Origin: DASRBN01 sp035294305
Lineage (GTDB): Bacteria > Chloroflexota > Ktedonobacteria > Ktedonobacterales > Ktedonobacteraceae
Direction: 5' to 3'
Assembly (NCBI GenBank): GCA_035294305.1
Contig: DATGLD010000021.1
Span: forward strand, 62,001-126,000
Length of the DNA stretch: 64,000 nucleotides
A model generated the notes under the pieces. That model made no database searches, was not told the origin of the DNA, and worked only from the letters and a program-made list of their open reading frames with translations. Within the stretch, counting starts at the first letter, position 1, and the number at the start of each line of letters is the position of its first letter. Made by a program: the position numbers and the translations under genes. Of this stretch, positions 16,636 to 25,785 are shown piece after piece.

Positions 16636-16715
16636 ATTTGTGAGGGAGTAGTTGAAGAGGGTCTTTCACTAAAGTCACTCTAAAAAAGTTGACCAATGCG
16701 AAGAGTGAGTTTTGA

Positions 16716-16736
16716 GGGCGACCACGAGGGTTGCCC
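16716..16736 (+). terminator. hairpin downstream of pckA
   Basis: GGGCGACC (16716-16723) pairs with GGTTGCCC (16729-16736), with one G-U pair and a 5-base loop. It lies about 80 bases after the pckA stop. The T-run after it is poor, so termination here is only probable. The rest of the 16636-16934 gap shows no gene. Confidence 0.45.
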
Positions 16737-16934
16737 TTACTATGACTACGTTTTCAGCTTCACCTGAGCCAGGATCAGGTGGCAGCTAGCCGCCGCAAAC
16801 ACCGAAATTGCCCCAAAATCCGTTTATTTTCATGATTGGCGTTTAAACGCCCCCTTGTCATTTCTTTTGAATAGTGTAAAATGTCTACAGCAGCGAAAAT
16901 ACGCCAGATTTAGGGATTAAGAGGAAGTATAGCG

Positions 16935-19337
16935 ATGAGACAAGGTGATGGAGCGGATCTTCTGGGGGCGAACGACCCGCGTAGCTCCGAAATTGGCGTT
17001 ATATACGTGGCCCCCAATGATGATAGGCAGAGCGTGCTGGCTGCCATTCTCACCCAGGATAAGCTTGGTCGCAAGCAGGTAGCCGTCATACTGCCCGAGC
17101 ATAACAAGGCCTTTCAACGTCCGGTGGATTTTGAAGGGCTGAAGAATATGCGCCGCGGCCTGAAGACGCAGATCGTGTTTGTGGCCCCTCCTGGTCCTGG
17201 CCCTGCCGAGTTCGCGCGGCAGCGCCGTTTCCCCGTTTATTCTTCTCCAGAATCATTTGTGCAGTCATTACGTGATGAGAGTCCATCTACCGGACAAATT
17301 CGCAGAGGTTTATTTGGACGCAGGCTCAAGCCGGCTAATGCTAATGGTACTGGGTCCACTTCCGGGGCCGCAGATGTTGAAAGTGGGCCGACCGCCCCGT
17401 TACCGAATGCCCCCCTGTCCATTGCTGTGCCAGTTACAGAAGAACGCGTTACCCCACCGTCCGGCACAGTTAACCAGGTGGAAGACAACCAGCATGATCA
17501 GCAACAGCATGAGCCGGAGAGTGTAAATGGGGCAGCTATAGGCGCAGCAGGATTAGGGCTGGCTGCCGGAACCGGAATTGCTGCCGTCGCTGCTCATAAT
17601 GGTGCGGCTGCTTCCCCTCATCCCGACGATGAAGTAGATTTGCTTCCCCCTGTATCTGGAGAGCCGCAGCCCACTAATAGCGTCTCACCTGCCAATGCTC
17701 CTGCGCAAGATGAAGTGGAAACAAAGCCCCTCAACAGTTCGCAGGCTAGTGGAGGGCCGGCAATAATCGTATTTCCATCGCCTCAAAATCGTGCAAAGAC
17801 AACGGGAAAGTTGCCCGCCACAGTAGCCCCGGTTCCGCCTGCGCAGGCAAATACACCGCCGGCGGCTCTACCCAAAAAGCGCCGCAGTACCGGGAAAAAT
17901 GCTGCGATAGCTGCCGGTGCGGCTGGAGCAGGCGCGGGTGCCGCATTGGCGACTCAGGCCCCAGGTACTGGCGGTACACCTCCGCCACCAAGAGGAAATG
18001 CCGGAGGGCCTGGCGGAGGTGGAGGTGGTTCTCGCCGCCGTACAAGCCGCACATTGCTGGTTGTGCTGCTTATTTTGCTGACCCTCTTGCTGGTTGCGGG
18101 CATAGCCTTTGCCGCTCCAGGTGGCCTTGGGCGGCTTTCAAATGTCATCCCCGGTACGTCACCTACCGCGAAAGTAGCGATTACGCCGGTCAGTAAGGAC
18201 GTGAAGGATGCCTTTGTACTCACGGCGGTAACAGGAACGCCCAGTCCTTCCAAACACCAGGTGCAGGCACGTCAGCTATCGTATACCACTCCCTCGCAGT
18301 CAAATACGGTCCCGGCTACCGGTCAAGGGCAAATTCCGGCTACTTTTGCTACAGGAACTTTGACGTTTTATAATGCTTTGACTTATTCGCAGACCGTTGG
18401 TATAGGTACAGTTCTGAGAGGGGCGGATGGTATACAAGTAGAGAATACCCAACTGGCTGTCATACCAGCAGCAAATCCCCCAACTGAGGGTTCAGTCACT
18501 GTATCTGCACGCGCGGTGCAGGCGGGTGTTAGCGGTAATATCAATGCTTTTGATGTCAATGGAACATGTTGTCTTAGCGGTGTAACTGTACAAAATAGAG
18601 GAGCATTTAGCGGTGGTCAGAATGCCTCGACCTACACCGCTGTACAACAGAGCGACATCGATGGCGCAGCTGCTCCCCTGAAGACCTCGCAGACCAAAAG
18701 CGCGCAGAAGGCATTCCAGGCGGAAATTAAGAGCAACGAGAAGCTGGTTAATCCGGCCCAATGTTCCACCAATGTCATTTCCAATCATAAGGCGGGGGAT
18801 AGAGCCACGAGCGTGACGGTGAGTGTGACGGCGACCTGTAGCGGAGAGGTATATGACCAGGCGGGGGCGAAGACGCTGGCGGCAGGTTTGCTCAAGGCCG
18901 AGGCGCAGAAGAATCTGGGTAGCAACTATATGCTGCTGAATAATAACGTGGTGACGAATATTACAGCGGCCAGTATCATCGATAAGCAGGGCACCGTTTC
19001 CTTGAATGTGAGCGCGGAGGGCATCTGGGTCTACCAGTTCAGCGATGCCACGAAGCAGAACCTGGCGAAGCTGATCGCGGGCAAGAGTGAAGCTGAAGCC
19101 AAAACCTTGCTCTTGCAGCAGCCGGGTGTGAGCGATGTGCAGATTACGCTTTCCAGCGGGAATACCTTGCCAACCGATCCCGCCAATATCACGATTGTGA
19201 TCAATACTGTCCCGGGGCTGCCATCGGGTACGCCGACGACCACGCCGCCAATTCCGACAGGCACAACACCGGCAACACAGACACCGCCAACGCCGACTCC
19301 TACTCCCACCTCTGAGCCGGGGTTGGGTGGCAGCTAG
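16935..19337 (+). CDS. single-pass membrane protein sharing its extracytoplasmic domain with the adjacent kinase
   Basis: An 800-residue protein. Residues 1-115 form a compact domain (IGVIYVAPNDDRQSVLAAILTQDKLG, KQVAVILPEHN) of unknown family. A long Pro/Ala/Gly-rich linker (about 120-370) follows, then one membrane segment (about 372-394, LLVVLLILLTLLLVAGIAF). The remaining 400 residues are extracytoplasmic. They include ATGTLTFYN, SVTVSARAVQAGVSGNINA, a CC pair, GIWVYQF, and a Pro/Thr-rich end. This part resembles baseplate-J-like domains of bacterial surface proteins and matches the neighbour at 19357-21612 segment by segment. The start has GAGGAA upstream. There is no kinase domain. It ends just before the kinase gene, so the two form an operon. 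Confidence 0.7.
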   Translation: MRQGDGADLLGANDPRSSEIGVIYVAPNDDRQSVLAAILTQDKLGRKQVAVILPEHNKAFQRPVDFEGLKNMRRGLKTQIVFVAPPGPGPAEFARQRRFPVYSSPESFVQSLRDESPSTGQIRRGLFGRRLKPANANGTGSTSGAADVESGPTAPLPNAPLSIAVPVTEERVTPPSGTVNQVEDNQHDQQQHEPESVNGAAIGAAGLGLAAGTGIAAVAAHNGAAASPHPDDEVDLLPPVSGEPQPTNSVSPANAPAQDEVETKPLNSSQASGGPAIIVFPSPQNRAKTTGKLPATVAPVPPAQANTPPAALPKKRRSTGKNAAIAAGAAGAGAGAALATQAPGTGGTPPPPRGNAGGPGGGGGGSRRRTSRTLLVVLLILLTLLLVAGIAFAAPGGLGRLSNVIPGTSPTAKVAITPVSKDVKDAFVLTAVTGTPSPSKHQVQARQLSYTTPSQSNTVPATGQGQIPATFATGTLTFYNALTYSQTVGIGTVLRGADGIQVENTQLAVIPAANPPTEGSVTVSARAVQAGVSGNINAFDVNGTCCLSGVTVQNRGAFSGGQNASTYTAVQQSDIDGAAAPLKTSQTKSAQKAFQAEIKSNEKLVNPAQCSTNVISNHKAGDRATSVTVSVTATCSGEVYDQAGAKTLAAGLLKAEAQKNLGSNYMLLNNNVVTNITAASIIDKQGTVSLNVSAEGIWVYQFSDATKQNLAKLIAGKSEAEAKTLLLQQPGVSDVQITLSSGNTLPTDPANITIVINTVPGLPSGTPTTTPPIPTGTTPATQTPPTPTPTPTSEPGLGGS

Positions 19338-19356
19338 GAAAGGATACAGGCTGGCG

Positions 19357-21612
19357 ATGCTCGCTCTGGAAGGCAGGCAACTCGGAAATTATGATGTGGT
19401 GCGGCGTATTCGAGTAGGCGGGATGGGCGCTGTCTACGAGGGTAGGCAGCGCACGGCCTTTGGACGGCGCGTTGCTATCAAGGTCATTCTTGGCAACTAT
19501 GCATCTGATCGCGAGATGCGCCGTCGCTTTGCGCGTGAGGCGCAGACCATCGCGCAACTGCATCATCCTCATATCTTGCCCCTGATCGAGTTCGGTGATG
19601 AGCGAGGCCTGCTGTATCTTGTGATGCCATTTATTGAGGGTGGGACGCTCACGAGCTACCTGCGCCATGCGCTGCCCGATCTGAATGAGGTCGCGGCCAT
19701 TTTCCTGCAGCTACTGGATGCCGTGGAGTATGCGCACGAAGAGGGACTGATTCACCGCGATATCAAATCTTCAAATGTCCTGCTGGACTTGCGCCGCAGC
19801 GGGCCTCCATATGTCTACCTGGCGGATTTCGGCCTGGTGCGCACATCGCAGCAAGCGGAAGTGGAACAGGGTGGCAAGCCCATTCCCCTCGAGCAAGTGC
19901 CAGGCACGCCGCACTATATGGCTCCTGAGCAGACGCGCGGCATCGTTACGACTTCAACGGATATCTATGCGCTGGGCGTCTTGCTGTATCAGATGCTGGT
20001 AGGAGAACTCCCTTATAACGACCCGGATGAGGTGAAGGTCATCAAAATGCACCTGTACGCGCCTGTACCTTCACCGTGCGACCGTGACGCTTCAATCCCT
20101 TTTGAACTGGGTGAGGTAGCGCAGACGGCTATGGCTAAGAGGCCAGAGGCCCGCTATAGCAGTATAGCCGAGTTGCGAGAGGCTTTCCTGGCATCCCTAA
20201 AAGAACCCATCGCGACCATTGATGAGGATGATCCGCCTTTTGAAGATATTGCTCTCCCGCTTCAACGCCATGTCTCAGTACCGCTGGTTGAACCGGAGCC
20301 GCAACAAATACCGCCCCCTGCACCCGTTCCTGTGCAACGTCCCCAACCCAGGCGCCCGGTCCGGTCCATTTCCAGGGGAATGCAGCAAATTGGTCAGCGC
20401 GCCAGGGCATCCATGAAGGTGAAGAAGAGGCGTTTCGCGCTCACGGTAACGGCTGCAACGCTGGTTCCTGCGCTGCTTTTACTGGTACTGGTCATACCAC
20501 GAGTATTTGGGTTCAGCCTGCTTCCGGCGGCGGTACCAATTCAGAGCGCCTCACCGGATGCGACCATTTTAGTCACGCTTCAAAGCAAGACGCTGCAAAA
20601 TACGTTCATTTTGACGGCTTCTCCTCACACGCAGGAGCCAGACGCTGCGACACGCGTGATTCCTGACCATATCGTACAGGCCACGAGTGCGGATAGCCGC
20701 ACTGTGCAGACCACGGGTGAGAAAACGCTTCCTGGGACGCAGGCGAATGGCTCGCTTTTGTTCGATAATAGCAGCCACACAGATGTGTTTGTGACCCAGG
20801 GCATGACTTTTACGGCCAGTTCAGGCGTACAAATCACGGTGACGCAACCGGTGAACGTGCCAGGGCGCCATAATGGGCAAGACGGCATGGCTACGGCATC
20901 CGCGCGGGCCGTCCAGCCGGGTGCCGCCGGAAATATCCAGGCCGGCGCGCTCAGTACAAATTGCTGCAATGGGCAGGTAATGGTGAGCAATCCCGCGCCG
21001 TTTGAAGGCGGGACGGACCCACAGCAGGTACACGTGGTGGCTCAGGCAGATATCGACACTGTGACGAATGCTTTAAGCGGGCAACTCCGGCAACAGGCGA
21101 TGAAACAACTTCAGAGCCAGTTGGCTGCTGGGGATCAGGAAGCCGGGCAACCCTCTTTTACTACGAAGGTGGTGGCGGATAATCCAGCCGGCTCGCAAGC
21201 AAACCAGGTAACGGTACAGGTCAGCGTGTCGGCCACGGCTCTGGTATATAACGTTAATATGGCCGACCAGGTCGCGGAACAATTGCTGAGTAAACAGGCG
21301 GCACAGGACCCCGGAAAGAATTATCACTTATTAAAGGGTTCAATTTCGTTCATCGGGCCAATCGGCGTGCAGCAGGCACAGAACGATATACTGTATTTGA
21401 GTGTGACAGTGCATGGCCTGTGGGTTTATAACATCACGAGCCAGCAAATCAATACCTGGCGTCAAGATATCAAGGGATTGACCCCTGCTCAGGCTACAGT
21501 CCATTTATCTACGCAACCAGGGGTAATCTCAGTCCAGATTCAATTGCCCTTTGGGACCGATCGTCTCCCGGTTTCAGCCAATCAAATTCGCGTCCAGCTC
21601 GTGACGAAGTAA
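19357..21612 (+). CDS. transmembrane Ser/Thr protein kinase with baseplate-J-like sensor domain
   Basis: A protein of about 751 residues. The kinase domain (about 8-270) is complete: glycine loop IRVGGMGAVYEG, VAIKVI lysine, HRDIKSSNVLL, ADFGLV, and GTPHYMAPEQ. A Pro-rich juxtamembrane stretch and basic KVKKRRF precede one membrane segment (about 359-380, LVPALLLLVLVI). The extracytoplasmic part carries the same pattern as the preceding protein: ATASARAVQPGAAGNIQAG, a CC pair, FEGG, DID, GLWVYNI, and STQPGVISVQI. The ATG at 19357 is chosen because the frame before it overlaps the previous gene; a GTG at 19327 is possible. It is expected to phosphorylate cytoplasmic targets on an outside signal. 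The ligand is unknown. Confidence 0.9.
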   Translation: MLALEGRQLGNYDVVRRIRVGGMGAVYEGRQRTAFGRRVAIKVILGNYASDREMRRRFAREAQTIAQLHHPHILPLIEFGDERGLLYLVMPFIEGGTLTSYLRHALPDLNEVAAIFLQLLDAVEYAHEEGLIHRDIKSSNVLLDLRRSGPPYVYLADFGLVRTSQQAEVEQGGKPIPLEQVPGTPHYMAPEQTRGIVTTSTDIYALGVLLYQMLVGELPYNDPDEVKVIKMHLYAPVPSPCDRDASIPFELGEVAQTAMAKRPEARYSSIAELREAFLASLKEPIATIDEDDPPFEDIALPLQRHVSVPLVEPEPQQIPPPAPVPVQRPQPRRPVRSISRGMQQIGQRARASMKVKKRRFALTVTAATLVPALLLLVLVIPRVFGFSLLPAAVPIQSASPDATILVTLQSKTLQNTFILTASPHTQEPDAATRVIPDHIVQATSADSRTVQTTGEKTLPGTQANGSLLFDNSSHTDVFVTQGMTFTASSGVQITVTQPVNVPGRHNGQDGMATASARAVQPGAAGNIQAGALSTNCCNGQVMVSNPAPFEGGTDPQQVHVVAQADIDTVTNALSGQLRQQAMKQLQSQLAAGDQEAGQPSFTTKVVADNPAGSQANQVTVQVSVSATALVYNVNMADQVAEQLLSKQAAQDPGKNYHLLKGSISFIGPIGVQQAQNDILYLSVTVHGLWVYNITSQQINTWRQDIKGLTPAQATVHLSTQPGVISVQIQLPFGTDRLPVSANQIRVQLVTK

Positions 21613-21651
21613 CTCAAGCGGTCGCTGCCCCCTTTTCCTATCATGCATTTG

Positions 21652-21660
21652 TGTTATACT
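21652..21660 (+). promoter_or_regulatory. extended -10 promoter element before the CBS-type synthase gene
   Basis: TGTTATACT is a TGnTATAnT extended -10. No good -35 lies 17 bases upstream, which is normal for this class. It sits 70 bases before the ATG at 21730, so that start is favoured over ones upstream. Confidence 0.45.
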
Positions 21661-21729
21661 ATGTCCGTCGAAGTGGGTGCCGGCAGTGTGGCCGAGTGCC
21701 GCGAAAAAGCTGTGAGAGGGTATTGCGTA

Positions 21730-23136
21730 ATGGACAAACAGACAGATGCTCCGGTGGGAGAGATGCATTATTATGACTCGGTTCTCGATTTGATGGGTGA
21801 TACGCCGTTGGTGCGGCTCCATCGGGTTGCCAGCGATGTCGAGCCGATTGTGCTGGCAAAAATGGAAATGTTTAATCCGGGTGGTAGTGTCAAGGATCGC
21901 ATTGGGCCGGCGATGATCGAGTACTGTGAAAAGCACGGCCTGCTACGTCCCGGAGGCACCATCGTTGAGCCGACGAGCGGCAATACAGGTCATGGTCTGG
22001 CTATTGCCGCAGCGCTTAAGGGCTATCACTGTATTTTTGTGATGACTGACAAAGTCAGTGAGGAGAAGCGCAGCCTGCTGCGTGCCTATGGCGCCGAAGT
22101 CGTGATCTGTCCGAGCAGCGTCACGCACGATTCTCCAGAGCATTACAAGAATGTGGCACACCGGCTGGCTGACGAGATTCCGGGCGCCTGTTGTCCAGAT
22201 CAATACGCCAATCCAGCAAACCCCGCGACCCATTATGCCACCACAGGCCCCGAAATCTGGCGCGATACCGCCGGACGCATCAGCGCCTTTGTAGCGGGCA
22301 TCGGCACCGGCGGTACTATCTCAGGCACATCTCGCTATCTCAAAGAGCAGAATCCGAATGTGAAGGTCATTGGTGCTGATCCCCCAGGTTCGGTATATTC
22401 CGGTGACACGCCCAAACCATATAAGGTTGAGGGCATCGGCATGGAACTCTTCCCGAAGAACTACGATCCAACGCTGGTCGATGAGGTTATTCGAATTGAT
22501 GATCGCACCTCATTTTACTGGGCGCGCAGGCTGGCGCGTGAAGAGGGTATCCTGGCGGGCGGATCGGCGGGTACAGCGTTGGCGGCTGCCCTTGTCTATG
22601 CGCGGCGCCTGGCATCGAGCGATGTGGTGGTCGTCTTGTTACCTGATACAGGACGCGGCTACCTGAGTAAGCAGTTCAACGATACATGGATGCGCGAGAA
22701 CAATCTGCTGATGCAGGCCGAAACCGAGGAGCCGACGCTGCGCGATGTACTGACCTACCGCCGCACACATACCCAGACAATGCCCCTGGTGGTCAGTGTT
22801 CGGCCCGCCGACTCGATTGCCGATGCCGTTGAATTGCTGCGCCGCTATGGGATCAGCCAGACACCGGTGATGGAAAATGGGCGCATGGTCGGCAGTCTGA
22901 CCGAAAATCTGCTGCTGCGGCATCTCGCCAGTGGCGAACCCCTGGCGTCGATGGTCGTGCGCGACCTGCAAGGCCCGCCGTTTCCAGAATTACCGGGTGA
23001 CGCGCTCACGCAAGAAGCATATACGCTCTTTAGTGCCGGCCAGTCAGCAGTTGCCGTGATGAACGACGGGCTGCTAGAGGGTATTGTTACCAAGAGTGAT
23101 TTGCTGGAGTTCTGGGCGCAGTCGAGGAATCAGTAG
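21730..23136 (+). CDS. cystathionine beta-synthase / cysteine synthase with C-terminal CBS pair
   Basis: A protein of about 468 residues. The PLP-dependent fold-II domain (about 15-330) has the lysine motif NPGGSVKDRIG, the substrate loop EPTSGNTGHGLA, and GIGTGGTISGTSRYLKE. The C-terminal 115 residues are two CBS units (QTMPLVVSVRPADSIADAVELLRRYGISQTPVM and SAVAVMNDGLLEGIVTKSDLLEF). This is the architecture of CBS enzymes of the reverse transsulfuration pathway (serine plus homocysteine). O-acetylserine use cannot be excluded. The CBS pair suggests adenosyl-ligand control. The ATG at 21730 has AGAGGG ten bases upstream; an ATG at 21763 with GGGAG is also possible. The gene stands alone. Confidence 0.9.
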   Translation: MDKQTDAPVGEMHYYDSVLDLMGDTPLVRLHRVASDVEPIVLAKMEMFNPGGSVKDRIGPAMIEYCEKHGLLRPGGTIVEPTSGNTGHGLAIAAALKGYHCIFVMTDKVSEEKRSLLRAYGAEVVICPSSVTHDSPEHYKNVAHRLADEIPGACCPDQYANPANPATHYATTGPEIWRDTAGRISAFVAGIGTGGTISGTSRYLKEQNPNVKVIGADPPGSVYSGDTPKPYKVEGIGMELFPKNYDPTLVDEVIRIDDRTSFYWARRLAREEGILAGGSAGTALAAALVYARRLASSDVVVVLLPDTGRGYLSKQFNDTWMRENNLLMQAETEEPTLRDVLTYRRTHTQTMPLVVSVRPADSIADAVELLRRYGISQTPVMENGRMVGSLTENLLLRHLASGEPLASMVVRDLQGPPFPELPGDALTQEAYTLFSAGQSAVAVMNDGLLEGIVTKSDLLEFWAQSRNQ

Positions 23137-23146
23137 AGATTACTTC

Positions 23147-24631
23147 CTAGACCTCCAACCCTCCCGTAATCGTATACATTGCCTCGCTCAGATTCCCATT
23201 TGAGGGCGCGATGGCTATCGAGAAAACGGGGAAAGCATTGCCATCCACGAAAGAGGTCGAGATGTAATCTCCTACCTTGTTCCTGCCCTGTGGCAGCCAG
23301 GATAAATCCATCGGCCCGGCAAGCTGGATTTTCTTTGTCCAGTGAATGCCACCATCTGTGGATGAGACAAAACCTGTATAGAACTGACAATTGCCGGTAT
23401 CGCAGCTAGTAGAGTGATAATAAAAGGCAAGCGCGAGATGCGCGTTATGGCCGGAGGTATTCTTATCGACCCCAAGACCAGGTATCAAGTGATCAATACC
23501 ACTGCCACGCGGATCGACGGGAATAAACTGCACGGGCGACCAGTGAATACCATCTGTCGAAGTTGACATAACGAGATCATCTTCGCTGCCGCTCAAATTT
23601 ACGTCTGCATTGTCATTTTCGGACCTATCGGCGCTTTCATCTGATTCCCCACCGGGCTTGCAATGCGCCTCAAACTGGCAATCCACCCACACCAGGTAAA
23701 CTTTGCCTGAACCATCCATGGCGGCTGCCGGCAGGACGCTGCCGGTGATTTTAGCCACGGCAATAGTCTTGCTCCAGCTCGCGCCGCCATCCACGGATAT
23801 GAAGGAGAGCATACGAGAAGTGTCATAACCGCTGATGGGAACAATCACGGTTCCATTCGGCTGCACAAGGGGTTGGCCGCCTAAACCATGCGCCTTATCA
23901 TCTGTAGTTATAGGCCCTCCCCAACTACGTCCACCATTTGTAGAGGTGCTCATTTCGATCAATCCGCCTTTGTTGTCATCGTCCCACTCGATGTAGCAAT
24001 GTCCATAGAACTTGCTGGTAGCAGTACTATCGCAAGTGATCCAATCCTTGTCATAGTAAGTACTGCCACCATTCACGACATCAATGGGATTGCTCCAGCT
24101 TAATCCACCATCGGTAGAGAGATTGACGATCACGGCAGGGCTGGCCAGGCTAGCTCCACTACCTGTTACAGCGAGGGAAGAGATGATCCATGTTTTGTAA
24201 GCGGCATCATAGGCAACCGAGGGATCGCTGACACGGGTAAAAGGCCCACCTGCAAATTGCGTGGTGCCGGGTAAAAAACCATTCTTCCAGGTATTTCCGC
24301 CATCGGTGGACGTAGCCCAGCCGATATTGGAACTGCCCCCGTCACTGAAGCGCCCGGCCTGGAAAGCGGTCACGATGGTTGAACCATAAGAGAATGTAGC
24401 AGGCTCGACTTCAGTCTGGTGCTGGCTGGTTTTATTGGTATACGGGTCACTGCTGAGTTGGAACGGCGCTCGCTGGTCGTTGGGTAAAGGAGGCGGCAGT
24501 GAGTACGAAAGTTGCTGTTGATGAAGAAAAGGGAGCGTATGAATGGCTGCAAAGACCAGCAGCAGGAGAAGCGAGGGCGCTATGATAAGGCCAATGGCGG
24601 TCAAACGGGGATGCCTGGAAAAGCGGGACAT
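23147..24631 (-). CDS. secreted or membrane-anchored BNR/Asp-box repeat protein (sialidase-like fold)
   Basis: A protein of about 494 residues. It has one N-terminal hydrophobic segment (LTAIGLIIAPSLLLLLVFAAIH), a signal anchor, then a beta-propeller with repeated Asp boxes: TSTDGGNTWKNG, LSTDGGLSWSNP, TSTNGGRSWGGP, SVDGGASWSKT, TSTDGIHWSPV and STDGGIHWTKK. The fold matches exo-sialidase/BNR proteins. The catalytic Arg triad and a FRIP motif are not evident, so enzyme activity is not claimed. The ATG at 24631 has GGGAG eight bases upstream. It ends 10 bases from the convergent synthase gene. Confidence 0.78.
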   Translation of the reverse strand: MSRFSRHPRLTAIGLIIAPSLLLLLVFAAIHTLPFLHQQQLSYSLPPPLPNDQRAPFQLSSDPYTNKTSQHQTEVEPATFSYGSTIVTAFQAGRFSDGGSSNIGWATSTDGGNTWKNGFLPGTTQFAGGPFTRVSDPSVAYDAAYKTWIISSLAVTGSGASLASPAVIVNLSTDGGLSWSNPIDVVNGGSTYYDKDWITCDSTATSKFYGHCYIEWDDDNKGGLIEMSTSTNGGRSWGGPITTDDKAHGLGGQPLVQPNGTVIVPISGYDTSRMLSFISVDGGASWSKTIAVAKITGSVLPAAAMDGSGKVYLVWVDCQFEAHCKPGGESDESADRSENDNADVNLSGSEDDLVMSTSTDGIHWSPVQFIPVDPRGSGIDHLIPGLGVDKNTSGHNAHLALAFYYHSTSCDTGNCQFYTGFVSSTDGGIHWTKKIQLAGPMDLSWLPQGRNKVGDYISTSFVDGNAFPVFSIAIAPSNGNLSEAMYTITGGLEV

Positions 24632-24852
24632 AGAGAACACTCCCTGAAAGTAATGTCTTTTCATGTCTTTTTAGATATTTCGCTATGTTTTATGCTTGCC
24701 GGGATAAGAGTATACCATAAAACCGCTGGGAATAGTGAGAAAATGAGGACTGGTGATGCCCCACAAGTTGGGAAGCATCTCTCGCGCCATCCTGGGGCCA
24801 TACGGGGCCACCCGTCCTGGGGACTTCTGGGCAATCGCCAGGCAAAAACATA

Positions 24853-24881
24853 TTGACAAATCACAAACTCCCTGGTATCCT
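24853..24881 (+). promoter_or_regulatory. sigma-70 promoter for the leader ORF, archease and probably rtcB
   Basis: A perfect -35 TTGACA (24853-24858), exactly 17 bases, then -10 TATCCT (24876-24881). The leader ORF starts about 45 bases downstream. The rest of the gap from 24632 shows no other gene. Confidence 0.75.
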
Positions 24882-24925
24882 GTCAACAGGGAAAGATGCC
24901 TTGTAAGGAAAGGAAGGGTACAGCT

Positions 24926-24988
24926 ATGCAAAGAAATCGAAAAAGTACGCGCGGGTTTGTTGGAGCTGTGCTGAGTGAGCGTGCGTGA
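24926..24988 (+). CDS. 20-codon leader ORF translationally coupled to archease
   Basis: An ATG at 24926 follows a purine-rich site (GGAAAGGAAGGG). The frame is 20 codons with a basic product (begins MQRNRKSTRG) and ends at a TGA whose last base is the A of the archease ATG (TGATG). The archease start itself has no good ribosome site, so translation of the leader probably delivers ribosomes to it. There is no Trp/His/Leu run of the kind found in attenuation peptides. It is too short to judge by family. Confidence 0.5.
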   Translation: MQRNRKSTRGFVGAVLSERA

Positions 24989-25410
24989 TGGCGCGCAAGC
25001 CTTATGAGGTATTCGAGCATACGGCAGATATCGGCCTGAATGCCTATGGCGAGTCCCTGCCGGAACTCTTCATCCATGCTGCTCAGGGCATGGAGAGTTT
25101 GATGGTTGCCCCTGAACAGGTGCAGGCGCGAGTCAGCCGGGAGATTATCGTGGATGGTCACGATACCATCTCACTGTTGATTGCCTGGCTAAACGAACTG
25201 ATCTTCCTGTTCGATACCGAATACCTCCTTTTTCGCCAATTTCAAATCGACGCCCTCACAGAAACGCACTTGCACGCACGAGCCTCGGGCGAACCCTACG
25301 ATGCGCGGCGTCATGACCTGAGCAGCGCTATCAAAGCTGTGACCTGGCATGAGGCAGCCGTAGAACGAACGGATGAGGGCTATATTGCCCATATCATCTT
25401 CGACATCTGA
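24988..25410 (+). CDS. archease, RtcB cofactor
   Basis: A 140-residue protein. It shows the archease pattern: YEVFEHTADIGLNAYG at the start, ELFIHAAQGM, the middle LIAWLNELIFLFDTE, and the end AAVERTDEGYIAHIIFDI. The N-terminal Asp of HTADIG and the C-terminal Asp form the metal site in known archeases. The protein stimulates multiple turnover and guanylylation of the RNA ligase RtcB, whose gene follows 375 bases downstream on the same strand. The start is ATG 24988 (or GTG 24985), overlapping the stop of the leader ORF. Confidence 0.93.
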   Translation: MARKPYEVFEHTADIGLNAYGESLPELFIHAAQGMESLMVAPEQVQARVSREIIVDGHDTISLLIAWLNELIFLFDTEYLLFRQFQIDALTETHLHARASGEPYDARRHDLSSAIKAVTWHEAAVERTDEGYIAHIIFDI

Positions 25411-25424
25411 GCCTTTTTGGTGAT

Positions 25425-25637
25425 TTACACCGGAGAGTGATCAATTCGTTCGATCTGCATCTCATGTTTCTTATAGCCATAGGATATGGTCTGATTGTGG
25501 ACATCGGCAAATTTATCGGGTGAGCATATAGATCGATAATAATTTTTCACAACCAGATGGGGAACTCCTGATGCATTTTTCCTATCGAACAGGGTAAAGT
25601 ATACCGGCAGCTGCTCGTCATCGATATCGGTTGTCAA
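25425..25637 (-). CDS. doubtful small ORF or gene remnant between archease and rtcB
   Basis: An open frame of about 70 codons on the minus strand with protein-like composition (for example LPVYFTLFDRKNASGVPHLV and SYGYKKHEMQIERI). It starts only with TTG and has no ribosome site; the frame stays open for about 15 codons before that, to a TAG. It may be the tail of a decayed gene or chance. No family is recognised. It fills most of the archease-rtcB gap. Confidence 0.25.
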   Translation of the reverse strand: MTTDIDDEQLPVYFTLFDRKNASGVPHLVVKNYYRSICSPDKFADVHNQTISYGYKKHEMQIERIDHSPV

Positions 25638-25785
25638 AGTTCGTAGTCGGTGCTGGGGGCGATGAATCGACCACTACGGGGCAACTGTATGGTATTCTGT
25701 TGCGTGAAGAATACTATGTGCGTATTCATTGTGAACGTTACGGGTGGCTGATCTACTCTCCGGCAAGTTTGAAAGTAGGAGCATT

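Noticed and set aside
17800..18060. Gly/Pro-rich repeats as a possible CRISPR or tandem-repeat array
   Set aside because: The repetition is only codon-level low complexity in the linker of the membrane protein. There are no regular spacers. No CRISPR array is present in the window.
23147..24631. Calling the BNR protein a true sialidase
   Set aside because: Asp boxes are clear, but the Arg triad and FRIP motif are not seen, so only the fold is claimed.
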